Source: JBGPLH01 sp041486365 [NCBI: Thermodesulfobacteriota bacterium] (lineage in GTDB: Bacteria > JAUYMQ01). From it: a stretch of 5,784 nt of DNA. The notes under the pieces are model-generated. The model did not search any database. It was not told the DNA's origin and saw only the letters and a list, made by a program, of their open reading frames with translations. Location of the stretch: the NCBI GenBank assembly GCA_041486365.1, contig JBGPLH010000216.1, positions 1 through 5,784 of the forward strand. Reading direction: 5' to 3'. Each line of letters opens with the position of its first letter. Within the stretch, counting starts at the first letter, position 1. The position numbers and the translations under genes are program-made. Positions 1-5,672 of the stretch are shown here, piece after piece.

Positions 1-7
1 AGGACGA

Positions 8-1084
8 TCAGGACGGGTTCTTGCGCGAGAGCTCCTCGTTGATGATCTCCTGGAACGCCTCCGGCGGCTGGGCGCCCGAGAGCATCCGGCCGTTGATGAA
101 GAAGGCCGGCGTGCCCGAGACGCCCACCGACTGGCCGAGCTTCACGTCGGCCGCGATTCCGGCCTGGAAGCGGCGCCCGGCGAAGCAGTCGCCGAACTTG
201 TTCTCGTCCAGGCCGACCTCCTTCGCGTACCGTTTCAGGTCCGCGTCCTCGAGCCCTGCACCTCCGAACAGCTTCTCGTGGTACTCCCAGTACTTCCCCT
301 GGTCCCCCGCGCAGCGCGCGGCCAGCGCCGCGGGCATCGCGCGCTGGTGGAAGGCGAGGGGGAAATCCTTGAACACCCACCGGATCTGCGTCGGATACTT
401 CGCCTTGACCGTGGACAGTGTCTCCTGCGACCGGCGGCAGAACGGGCACTCGTAGTCGGAGAACTCGATGATCGTTATCGGGGCGTTCTCGGCCCCGCGC
501 GCCGGCGAGTCGTTCACCGGTACCTCCAACCGCGGCGGCTGCAGGAGCACCGTCACCTGGGCGCTCTTGCGCAGGGCGGCCACGAAGGCTTCGCGCGCCT
601 GACGCTGCTGGCGCTCCTGCAGGAACATCTTGATCCGGTCCTTGAGCTGGTTGTAGTCGCCCTGGATGCGACTCTTGTTCTCGCCGTAGAACTTCTTCGT
701 GTCTTCCTCGGTGACGGGCCCGATCTTCGAGGTGACCTCCTTGGCGAGAAGTTCGTCGGAAGTCATTCCCTTCGCCTTGGCCTGGGCCTCGATCAGCTTC
801 TTGTCGATGAGGCGCTTGAGCCCTTCCTGCTTGATCGCGTAGATCTGCGACTCGATCGCCTTGAGATCCTGGTCCACTTCCGCGCGCAGTTCGCCTTCGG
901 TGACCACCTGGTCCCCGATCTTCGCCACGGGCGTGTTCGGGTCCACCGAAGCGCCGGTGGAAGAGGCGCCCGGCGCGGAGGGCGCCTGTTCCTTCTTCGG
1001 TCCGCAGGCCGTCAGCAGGAGTGACGCCGAGAGCGCCAGCAGGGCAGGGAAAATCCAGAGGGACCGCTTGGAATACATCTTCAT
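8..1084 (-). CDS. Lipoprotein with SurA/PpiC-like N-terminal region and DsbA-like thioredoxin domain
   Basis: The 358-residue protein is probably an extracytoplasmic thiol-disulfide oxidoreductase or isomerase anchored by lipid. Residues 1-26 form a lipoprotein signal (basic KRS, hydrophobic core, lipobox L24-T25-A26-C27). A Pro/Ser/Ala-rich linker follows, to about residue 51. Residues 52-180 resemble the N-terminal helical domain of SurA/PpiC chaperones ('VAKIGDQVVTEGEL', 'LIDKKLIEAQAKAKG', 'VTEEDTKKFY'); no PPIase domain follows. Residues 190-350 are a DsbA/BdbD-type thioredoxin fold: 'ITIIEFSDYE' leads into the active site C213-P214-F215-C216, and the cis-proline is P326 in 'GVSGTPAFFING'. 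The 'ARCAGDQGKYWEYHEKLF' helix and a further downstream Cys are typical of the Thioredoxin_4 branch. All catalytic elements are present. The first Met is chosen because AGGAGG lies 9 bases upstream; Met3 is a weaker alternative. Transcribed divergently from the GT-C genes. Oxidase versus isomerase activity and the client proteins cannot be read from sequence. Confidence 0.93.
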   Translation of the reverse strand: MKMYSKRSLWIFPALLALSASLLLTACGPKKEQAPSAPGASSTGASVDPNTPVAKIGDQVVTEGELRAEVDQDLKAIESQIYAIKQEGLKRLIDKKLIEAQAKAKGMTSDELLAKEVTSKIGPVTEEDTKKFYGENKSRIQGDYNQLKDRIKMFLQERQQRQAREAFVAALRKSAQVTVLLQPPRLEVPVNDSPARGAENAPITIIEFSDYECPFCRRSQETLSTVKAKYPTQIRWVFKDFPLAFHQRAMPAALAARCAGDQGKYWEYHEKLFGGAGLEDADLKRYAKEVGLDENKFGDCFAGRRFQAGIAADVKLGQSVGVSGTPAFFINGRMLSGAQPPEAFQEIINEELSRKNPS

Positions 1085-1093
1085 AAGGAAGAA

Positions 1094-1099
1094 CCTCCT
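1094..1099 (-). promoter_or_regulatory. Shine-Dalgarno site of the DsbA-like lipoprotein gene
   Basis: On the minus strand this reads AGGAGG, a full match to the anti-Shine-Dalgarno core, 9 bases before the ATG at 1084. It favours Met1 over Met3 as the start. Confidence 0.85.
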
Positions 1100-1162
1100 C
1101 GAGGGCGTGGGGCCGTCGCACCGGGCCGGGGGATCCCGGCGCGGCCGGCCGACGGAGGCCCC

Positions 1163-1168
1163 ATCATA
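1163..1168 (-). promoter_or_regulatory. Candidate -10 box for the DsbA-like lipoprotein gene
   Basis: The minus strand reads TATGAT, 5 of 6 matches to TATAAT and conspicuous in this G+C-rich setting. It would give a 5' leader of roughly 70 bases. No good -35 hexamer sits 16-19 bases upstream (CTACCC or TACCCC only). The promoter is therefore either weak, activator-dependent or used by another sigma factor. A G/C palindrome occupies the spacer (see 1170-1183). Confidence 0.45.
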
Positions 1169-1169
1169 G

Positions 1170-1183
1170 CGGCCCCGGGGCCG
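1170..1183. repeat. 14-base perfect palindrome in the divergent intergenic region
   Basis: CGGCCCCGGGGCCG is perfectly self-complementary. It lies directly upstream of the TATGAT box of the minus-strand gene, inside what would be the promoter spacer. It could be an operator. In DNA this rich in G and C, short G/C palindromes also arise by chance, so function is only a possibility. Confidence 0.4.
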
Positions 1184-1197
1184 GAGGGGTAGAGCGC

Positions 1198-1208
1198 GAA
1201 TCCGATTC
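1198..1208. repeat. 11-base palindrome GAATC-C-GATTC
   Basis: GAATCCGATTC is a perfect inverted repeat with one central base, in the only relatively A+T-containing patch between the two divergent genes. It lies about 30 bases upstream of the -10 box of the minus-strand gene and 83 bases before the ATG at 1291. It is a candidate binding site for a dimeric regulator of either gene. A poor -10-like TAGAGT lies just downstream at 1222-1227 on the plus strand, without a recognisable -35. Confidence 0.3.
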
Positions 1209-1290
1209 TCGGTGCGGCGTGGTAGAGTCGCACGCTCCCGGCCGCGGGTGGCCCTTTCCCCGGCGCCCCGCCCGGCCGAGCGGGACGTCC

Positions 1291-2871
1291 ATGATCGGCC
1301 TTTCTCCCGTCGCGATCCTCACGCTCCTCGGGCCCGCGCTGCTCGCGGCGGGGGCCATCGTCTTCGCGCTCGCGGCGGGCCCCCTGGCCGGCGTGGTCGG
1401 GCGGGCCGCCGCGCGTCTCGACGGCGAGCGCGCGGCCCGGGCCGCCGTCGCCCTTGCGATCGCCTTGTACGTCGGGTGGATCGGATTGGGGAGCCTCGCG
1501 CGCCACTGGCGCCTCGAAACGGAGACCTACGACCTCGGCAACGTCGAGCAGGCGACTTGGAACACGCTCCATGGCCGCTTCTTCCGGATGACGACCGATC
1601 CGGAATACGAGATGAATCTGCAGCACGGGACCCGTTTCCCCGAACTACCCGACCACCGCTGGGCATTCCACGTCGAGCCGATCCTGCTCGCCCTGCTCCC
1701 GCTCTACGCGGCTCACCCCCGGCCCGAAACGCTCCTCGCGATCCAGACGCTGCTCCTCGCGGCGGGTGCCATTCCCGCCTACGTGGCGGCGCGGGAAATG
1801 CTCGGCCGGCGTGCCGCGGGCGTTGCCTTCGCGGGGCTCTACCTCCTCAACCCGAATCTTCACCGCGCGAATCTCTTCGATGTCCACCCGCTGGTCTTCG
1901 CGACGCCCTTCCTGCTGGGCGCCTTTGCCCTCGCCCGGACGGGGCGGCCGGGCTCCGCGTTCGCATGCGCCCTCGCCGCGCTCGCATGCCGGGAGGACGT
2001 GGCTCCCGCGGTGGGAATCCTCGGCCTGATCTGGATCGTCGGCGGGCCGCGGCGGCTCGGCCTGGCGACCGTGATCGCGGCGGCGATCTGGGGCGCGCTC
2101 GTCTTCGGCTGGATCATGCCCCACGTGAATCCCCAGGGGAGCATCTTCGCCAAGAGGTTCGTCCTGGCGAGCGGGCCCCGGGATCTGATGCGGATGATTG
2201 TCACGCAGCCCGGCGTGGTGCTCTGGTTCCTCACGCGGCCGGCGCGGCTCGCCTACGAAGCATACCTGCTCCTGCCCTTCGCCTTTCTCCCGCTGGGGGG
2301 CCCGCACCTCCTTCTCCTCGCGGCGCCGAATTTCGCGACCATCGTCTTCTCGGCGCACGACGAATCGGGGCTCCTGCGCGGGCTGTACCACTACCACGCG
2401 GTCCTCGTCCCCGGGATGCTGCTCGGTGCCGCGTGGGCGCTCGCGCGCATGGGGCGGCGCGCCGATCCCGCCCGGCGCGAGAGACTGCGCCAGGCGGCGA
2501 TGGTCGCCATGGTCTTCCTCACGGTGGCGACGGGGATCGCGTGGAAAGACCCCGCCTGGGCCCGGCCCGGGCTCGACCGGTCGCGGCTCGCGGTGGTCCA
2601 TCGCGCGCGCAGGCTCATCCCGCCGGACGCATCCGTGGCGGCGTCCTACGTGCTCGGCCCCCACGTGGCCCGGCGGCGCAATCTCTACACGCTCTACTCC
2701 CCCAACCACGCGAAGGCCGATTACCTCTTTCTCGCGGACTGCCGGAAGGAAGGGTGCGACGGGATGCCCCGGGCGCGCTACGACGCCGAGATCGCCGCGT
2801 TCCGCGCCGACCCGGCCTGGCTCACCGTTTTCGAGGAGGACGGGATCGTGGTCCTTCGCAGGAAGAGGTGA
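1291..2871 (+). CDS. DUF2079 family multi-pass membrane protein, GT-C glycosyltransferase-like
   Basis: A 526-residue integral membrane protein with about 10-12 hydrophobic segments. It matches the DUF2079 pattern. The first outer loop has 'YDLGNVEQATWNTLHGRFF' with D81, in the position typical of a GT-C catalytic acid. 'HVEPILLALLPLYAAHP' and 'LLAIQTLLLAAGAIPAYVAAR' follow, then 'FDVHPL' (196-201) and 'CREDVA' (E235, D236). The C-terminal tail of about 90 residues is mostly soluble ('IPPDASVAASYVLGPHVARRRNLYTLYSP'), as in relatives. The reaction is unproven for the family; transfer of a sugar from a polyprenyl-phosphate donor is inferred from the GT-C fold. ATG 1291 is preferred: it begins a hydrophobic segment and has a weak GGGA 5 bases upstream. 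The in-frame GTG at 1219 would add 24 Arg/Pro-rich residues and has no ribosome site. The stop overlaps the next gene's start by four bases. Confidence 0.85.
   Translation: MIGLSPVAILTLLGPALLAAGAIVFALAAGPLAGVVGRAAARLDGERAARAAVALAIALYVGWIGLGSLARHWRLETETYDLGNVEQATWNTLHGRFFRMTTDPEYEMNLQHGTRFPELPDHRWAFHVEPILLALLPLYAAHPRPETLLAIQTLLLAAGAIPAYVAAREMLGRRAAGVAFAGLYLLNPNLHRANLFDVHPLVFATPFLLGAFALARTGRPGSAFACALAALACREDVAPAVGILGLIWIVGGPRRLGLATVIAAAIWGALVFGWIMPHVNPQGSIFAKRFVLASGPRDLMRMIVTQPGVVLWFLTRPARLAYEAYLLLPFAFLPLGGPHLLLLAAPNFATIVFSAHDESGLLRGLYHYHAVLVPGMLLGAAWALARMGRRADPARRERLRQAAMVAMVFLTVATGIAWKDPAWARPGLDRSRLAVVHRARRLIPPDASVAASYVLGPHVARRRNLYTLYSPNHAKADYLFLADCRKEGCDGMPRARYDAEIAAFRADPAWLTVFEEDGIVVLRRKR
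2860..2865 (+). promoter_or_regulatory. Shine-Dalgarno site setting the GTG start of the second GT-C gene
   Basis: AGGAAG lies just ahead of the GTG at 2868, inside the last codons of the upstream gene. The spacing is short (2-4 bases depending on pairing). With the GTGA start/stop overlap it supports re-initiation by ribosomes finishing the DUF2079 gene. Confidence 0.6.
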
Positions 2872-4736
2872 GCGAGCGCGCGGAGAAGCCGGCGGCGGCC
2901 GGCGGGGACCCGGACCGGCTGGAGATCACGGTGCTCCTCGGCGCGCTGGCCGCCGGCATCGCGCTCCGCCTCGCGTTCCTCCACGACCTGCGCCACGCGG
3001 TGCTCTTCCAGCAGCCCGTCATCGACTCGCTCGAGTACCTCCTCATGGCGCGCCGGATCCGGGAGGGGCATCTGCTCTGGGACGAGGTGACGAACCACTC
3101 GCCGCTCTATGCCTACTGGCTCGCCGGTCTCCTCCATCTCTTCCGGGACAACCTCGATCACCTGCGGGCGGCGCAGGCGATGGCGGTGGGGGCCGGCACG
3201 ACGCTGTTCGTGTGGTCCATGGCGCGGCGGTGCGCGGGGCCGCTGGCGGGCGGCGTGAGCGCGTGGCTCGCCGCCACGCTCTGGCCGCTCGTCTACCACG
3301 ATACGGAGATCCTGGTCGAGCCCCTCGCCATCGTCCTCAACGCGGGCGCTCTCTGGGCGCTCATGGTCGCGCGGGGCCGTCCCACGGTCCTCGCGCTGGC
3401 GGGACTCCTGCTCGGGCTCTCCACGATCACGCGCCCCAATGCCGCGGCCTTCGTTCCCATCGCGGCGCTCTGGGCCGGGTGGCAGGCGTGCGCGTCCCGC
3501 GGTGAAGAGGGGCCCCGCGCCGCGGGGCGGCCCCCTTCGCGCCGCGCGCGGGCCCCCGTGGCGGCGGCGGTCGTCATCCTAGGCGCGGCGCTCGCGGTGC
3601 TCCCGGTGCTCCTGCGAAACCACGCGGTCTCCGGCGCGTGGATCCTTCAGACCAATAGCGGCCTCAGCTTCCATGAGGGGAATCGGCCCGGAGCCGACGG
3701 CACGCCCAACGTGCGGCCCGGGCGCCCCTGGGCGCTGCTCGCCGCCATGGCACCCGCCCGCGGGCTGACGTCGCCCGCGGCGCAGGACGCTTTCTATCGC
3801 GGATTGTCGCTTCGGTGGTGGCGGGAGGCGCCGGATCGGGCGTTCGCCCTCTTCGTGAAGAAGGTCTTTCTCTTCTGGAACGCCTACGAGACGCGCCCGA
3901 GTCTGGACGTCTACTATTTCCGGAGCCTGTCTCCGACCCTCTCGCTCCCCTGGCCCGGCTTCGGCACGCTCGCGCCGCTCGCGCTCCTGGGCGCCGGCGT
4001 CGTCCTCCTCCGGCGGCGGCCGGAGACGGATCTCCTGCTGCTGTACGTGCTGGTCTACACGCTCGCGACGGCGGCGTTCATGGTGAGCAGCCGCTACCGG
4101 ATCCCGATCGTGCCGGCGGCTCTCCCGCTGGCGGGGGTCGGCGTGGCGGACCTGGTGCATCGCCTCCGTTCGGGAAACGCGCGCCGGGTGCTCGCGCCGA
4201 TGATGGTGCTGATCGCGCTGGCGGTGGCGGTCCGCTGGACGCCCTCGGACCTTCTCGTCCGGGACAACGCGGAGGAGCACTACAACGAGGGGACGCGCTT
4301 CATGGAGATCGGGCGGTTCCCGGAGGCGGAACGCGCCTTCCGCAGGGCCTGGGGCGAGCGGCAGGACGACGGCCGGGTTGCGAGCAATCTGGGCGCGCTT
4401 CTCGTGCGAACCGGCCGCGCGCCGGAGGGGCTGGGCTGGCTCCGGAACGCGGTGCGGCTGTACCCCGAGTTGCCGGAGGTGTGGGCCAACCTGGGGATGG
4501 CGGCGCTACTCACGGGACACCCGGAGGAATCGGAGAAGGCGTACCGCGAGAGTCTGCGAATCGATCCGGACGTCGGCGCGACCCGGCTTGGCTTCGGGTT
4601 CCTTCTCCTCGCCCGCGGTGATCGCGACGGGGCCGCCCGGGAGTTTGTCGAGGCGCGGCGCCTGGGAACGACGCTTCCACCGGAGGCGATGGCGGTCATG
4701 GCCCCGCCGATGGCCCCGCTGGTGGCGCCACCTTGA
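2868..4736 (+). CDS. GT39/ArnT-like membrane glycosyltransferase with C-terminal TPR repeats
   Basis: A 622-residue protein with a multi-pass N-terminal membrane part (about 18-460) and a soluble C-terminal TPR part (about 466-610). The first transmembrane helix leads to 'VIDSLEYLLMARRI', with D53 and E56 placed like the GT39/PMT first-loop acidic motif. 'HSPLYAYWLAGLL', 'TEILVEPLAIVLNAGALWAL' and 'TRPNAAAF' are also family-like. The tail has three to four TPR units ('HYNEGTRFMEIGRFPEAERAFRRA', 'VASNLGALLVRTGRAPEGLGWLRNAVRLYP', 'VWANLGMAALLTGHPEESEKAYRESLRIDP', 'ARLGFGFLLLARGDRDGAAREF' region). It likely moves a sugar from a lipid carrier to a lipid, glycan or protein acceptor; the substrate is unknown. 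The GTG start at 2868 is chosen because it overlaps the upstream stop and has AGGAAG before it. The same frame stays open back to 1212, but that stretch is an Arg/Pro/Gly-rich shadow of the DUF2079 gene. The protein ends in a Met/Ala/Pro-rich tail. Confidence 0.85.
   Translation: MSERAEKPAAAGGDPDRLEITVLLGALAAGIALRLAFLHDLRHAVLFQQPVIDSLEYLLMARRIREGHLLWDEVTNHSPLYAYWLAGLLHLFRDNLDHLRAAQAMAVGAGTTLFVWSMARRCAGPLAGGVSAWLAATLWPLVYHDTEILVEPLAIVLNAGALWALMVARGRPTVLALAGLLLGLSTITRPNAAAFVPIAALWAGWQACASRGEEGPRAAGRPPSRRARAPVAAAVVILGAALAVLPVLLRNHAVSGAWILQTNSGLSFHEGNRPGADGTPNVRPGRPWALLAAMAPARGLTSPAAQDAFYRGLSLRWWREAPDRAFALFVKKVFLFWNAYETRPSLDVYYFRSLSPTLSLPWPGFGTLAPLALLGAGVVLLRRRPETDLLLLYVLVYTLATAAFMVSSRYRIPIVPAALPLAGVGVADLVHRLRSGNARRVLAPMMVLIALAVAVRWTPSDLLVRDNAEEHYNEGTRFMEIGRFPEAERAFRRAWGERQDDGRVASNLGALLVRTGRAPEGLGWLRNAVRLYPELPEVWANLGMAALLTGHPEESEKAYRESLRIDPDVGATRLGFGFLLLARGDRDGAAREFVEARRLGTTLPPEAMAVMAPPMAPLVAPP
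3512..3528. repeat. G/C hairpin in a cytoplasmic-loop segment of the GT39 gene
   Basis: GCCCCGC-GCC-GCGGGGC can form a 7-bp stem with a 3-base loop. It encodes part of a Gly/Pro/Arg-rich loop ('GEEGPRAAGRPPSRRARAP') between two membrane segments. It resembles in size, but not in sequence, the hairpins in the Smr gene. It may be simply a by-product of base composition. Confidence 0.3.
4698..4733 (+). repeat. Three 12-base imperfect tandem units at the end of the GT39-TPR gene
   Basis: Three consecutive 12-base units encode MAPP-MAPL-VAPP, the last residues before the TGA. The first two units differ by one base (gccccgccg versus gccccgctg after each ATG); the third is more diverged. This looks like a small in-frame repeat expansion making a Pro-rich tail with no evident domain role. 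Confidence 0.55.
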
Positions 4737-4762
4737 CAGTCCCCGCGGAACCTCCCTAGATT
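4733..4762 (+). promoter_or_regulatory. Sigma70-like promoter for the Smr gene, overlapping the upstream stop codon
   Basis: TTGACA (4733-4738) matches the -35 consensus in all 6 positions. An 18-base spacer separates it from TAGATT (4757-4762), which matches TATAAT in 4 of 6. The -35 contains the TGA stop (4734-4736) of the GT39-TPR gene. Transcription would begin near 4769, leaving a leader of about 80 bases before the ATG at 4850. This indicates that the Smr/TonB-like genes form a separate transcription unit, although read-through from upstream is possible because no terminator is visible. Confidence 0.65.
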
Positions 4763-4790
4763 GAAGGCGGATCGCGTCGCGGCGCGTGGC

Positions 4791-4807
4791 GGGAATCGGG
4801 GGTTCCC
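4791..4807 (+). other. Short hairpin in the 5' leader of the Smr gene
   Basis: GGGAA (4791-4795) and TTCCC (4803-4807) can pair around a 7-base G-rich loop. The stem is only 5 bp and no U-run follows, so it is not a terminator. It may be a leader structure or chance. Confidence 0.2.
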
Positions 4808-4835
4808 ACGAAGTCCCGTCGCGCGGCGCCCTCTC

Positions 4836-4840
4836 CGGAG
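4836..4840 (+). promoter_or_regulatory. Shine-Dalgarno site of the Smr gene
   Basis: CGGAG, with the GGAG core at 4837-4840, sits 9 bases before the ATG at 4850. That spacing supports the chosen start. Confidence 0.65.
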
Positions 4841-4849
4841 CGTGATCCC

Positions 4850-5650
4850 ATGGCGCGGCGCAAGAAGTCCGACCAGCGTTTCAACGCTCCCTTCCGGGAT
4901 CTCGATAAGCGTCTGGGATCACCCAGGCCCGCCCATTCCAGGGACGAGAAGCCGGCGCCTCCCTCATCGAATTCGGCCCGCGCTCCGCGCGGGACGTCTG
5001 GTTCCGAGTCGGCCCGCGCTTCGCGCGGGACGTCTGGTTCCGAGTCGGCCCGCGCTCCGCGCGGGACCTCCGGTGTTTCCGAACCGCTCTCCGGCCCCGA
5101 CGACGACGCCACGCTCTTCGATCGCGCCATGGACGGTGTGACGCCGGTCGATCGCGGCCGCCGCCGGCGACCCGGCCCGAAGCCTGTCGAGGTCGCGCCG
5201 GGGCGCGCGCCCGACGACGAGGACGGCGAGGCCTACGCGATCCTGGTGGGGCTGGTCTCGGGCGAGGTCCCCTTCGACATCACCGAGACGGGCGAGTACG
5301 TCGAGGGGTTCGTGCCCGACTTCGATCGGCGGCAGCTACGCAGGCTTCGCGCGGGCGAGATGTCGGTCCGCGACGAGCTCGATCTGCACCGGATGACCAG
5401 CACCGAGGCGCGCGCGGCACTCGACCGGTTCATCCTCGGCGCGGTGGACAGGAGGCTCTCCTGCGTGCGCGTGGTGCACGGACGCGGCCTTCACTCGAAG
5501 GAAGAAGGGCCGGTCCTCAAGGAGAAGGTCGTGCGGTGGCTCTCGGGGAGGCGCCTGGGCAAGGTGGTCCTGGCCTTCACGAGCGCCCGCCCCGTAGACG
5601 GCGGGACCGGGGCCCTCTACGTCCTTCTGCGAAGGCGGCCCAGACCCTGA
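4850..5650 (+). CDS. Smr-domain protein (MutS2/SmrB-type C-terminal domain) with repeat-containing linker
   Basis: A 266-residue protein, predicted cytoplasmic (no signal or membrane segment). Residues 1-22 are basic ('MARRKKSDQRFNAPFRDLDKRL'), a common opening for stand-alone Smr proteins. Residues 23-125 are a low-complexity, probably disordered linker rich in Arg, Ser, Pro, Gly and Asp. It includes three 12-residue repeats at 42-77. Residues 128-170 ('EAYAILVGLVSGEVPFDITETGEYVEGF') lead into the Smr domain (about 172-263). The three hallmark motifs are present: D178-L179-H180 in 'LDLHRMT', H210-G211-R212-G213 in 'VHGRG', and 251-255 GGTGA followed by 'LYVLLRR'. Smr domains cut or bind nucleic acids; E. 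coli SmrB cleaves mRNA at collided ribosomes and MutS2 Smr acts on branched DNA or ribosomes. Which role applies here is not known. The canonical LDLHG glycine is arginine (R181). The gene has its own promoter upstream and a TonB-like gene 22 bases downstream. Confidence 0.93.
   Translation: MARRKKSDQRFNAPFRDLDKRLGSPRPAHSRDEKPAPPSSNSARAPRGTSGSESARASRGTSGSESARAPRGTSGVSEPLSGPDDDATLFDRAMDGVTPVDRGRRRRPGPKPVEVAPGRAPDDEDGEAYAILVGLVSGEVPFDITETGEYVEGFVPDFDRRQLRRLRAGEMSVRDELDLHRMTSTEARAALDRFILGAVDRRLSCVRVVHGRGLHSKEEGPVLKEKVVRWLSGRRLGKVVLAFTSARPVDGGTGALYVLLRRRPRP
4973..5080 (+). repeat. Three tandem 36-base units, each with a palindromic core, inside the Smr gene
   Basis: Units are 4973-5008, 5009-5044 and 5045-5080. 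Units 1 and 2 differ at one base. Unit 3 matches unit 1 for its first 23 bases and then diverges, including what looks like a one-codon insertion. Each unit holds CCCGCGC-loop-GCGCGGG (4977-4993, 5013-5029, 5049-5065), a perfect 7-bp stem with loop TCC, TTC and TCC. The unit length is a multiple of three, so the frame is kept and each unit encodes 'SARAPRGTSGSE' or a close variant. Codons such as tct, ggt and gct are less G/C-ending than those of the surrounding gene. Confidence 0.9.
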
Positions 5651-5672
5651 CGGCGGGCGGAGCATAGGAGCA

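Noticed and set aside
278-1024. Plus-strand open frame opposite the DsbA-like gene
   Set aside because: Low-complexity Leu/Arg/Gly composition, no recognisable domain, and fully overlapped by the convincing minus-strand lipoprotein.
1222-1227. TAGAGT as the -10 box for the DUF2079 gene
   Set aside because: It matches the consensus only in part and no -35-like hexamer lies 16-19 bases upstream, so it is not listed as a promoter.
1645-2709. Long minus-strand open frame (354 residues) opposite the DUF2079 gene
   Set aside because: The composition is dominated by Arg, Glu, Pro and Gly with no hydrophobic core or motif. It is an antisense shadow caused by G/C-biased third codon positions.
1212-2867. 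Open frame continuous with the GT39-TPR gene, suggesting a single 1174-residue protein starting at 1212
   Set aside because: Its translation over 1212-2867 is Arg/Pro/Gly-rich with no domain pattern, whereas the overlapping frame encodes a clear DUF2079 membrane protein. The real start is the GTG at 2868.
3579-4280. Minus-strand open frame (233 residues) opposite the GT39 gene
   Set aside because: Same Arg/Glu-rich shadow character; the plus strand has an uninterrupted, motif-bearing protein here.
4977-4993. The palindrome considered as a rho-independent terminator
   Set aside because: No T-run follows and it lies inside an intact coding sequence, repeated three times.
4973-5080. The three repeat units considered as a CRISPR array
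   Set aside because: The units are directly tandem without unique spacers, number only three, and lie in frame inside a protein-coding gene.
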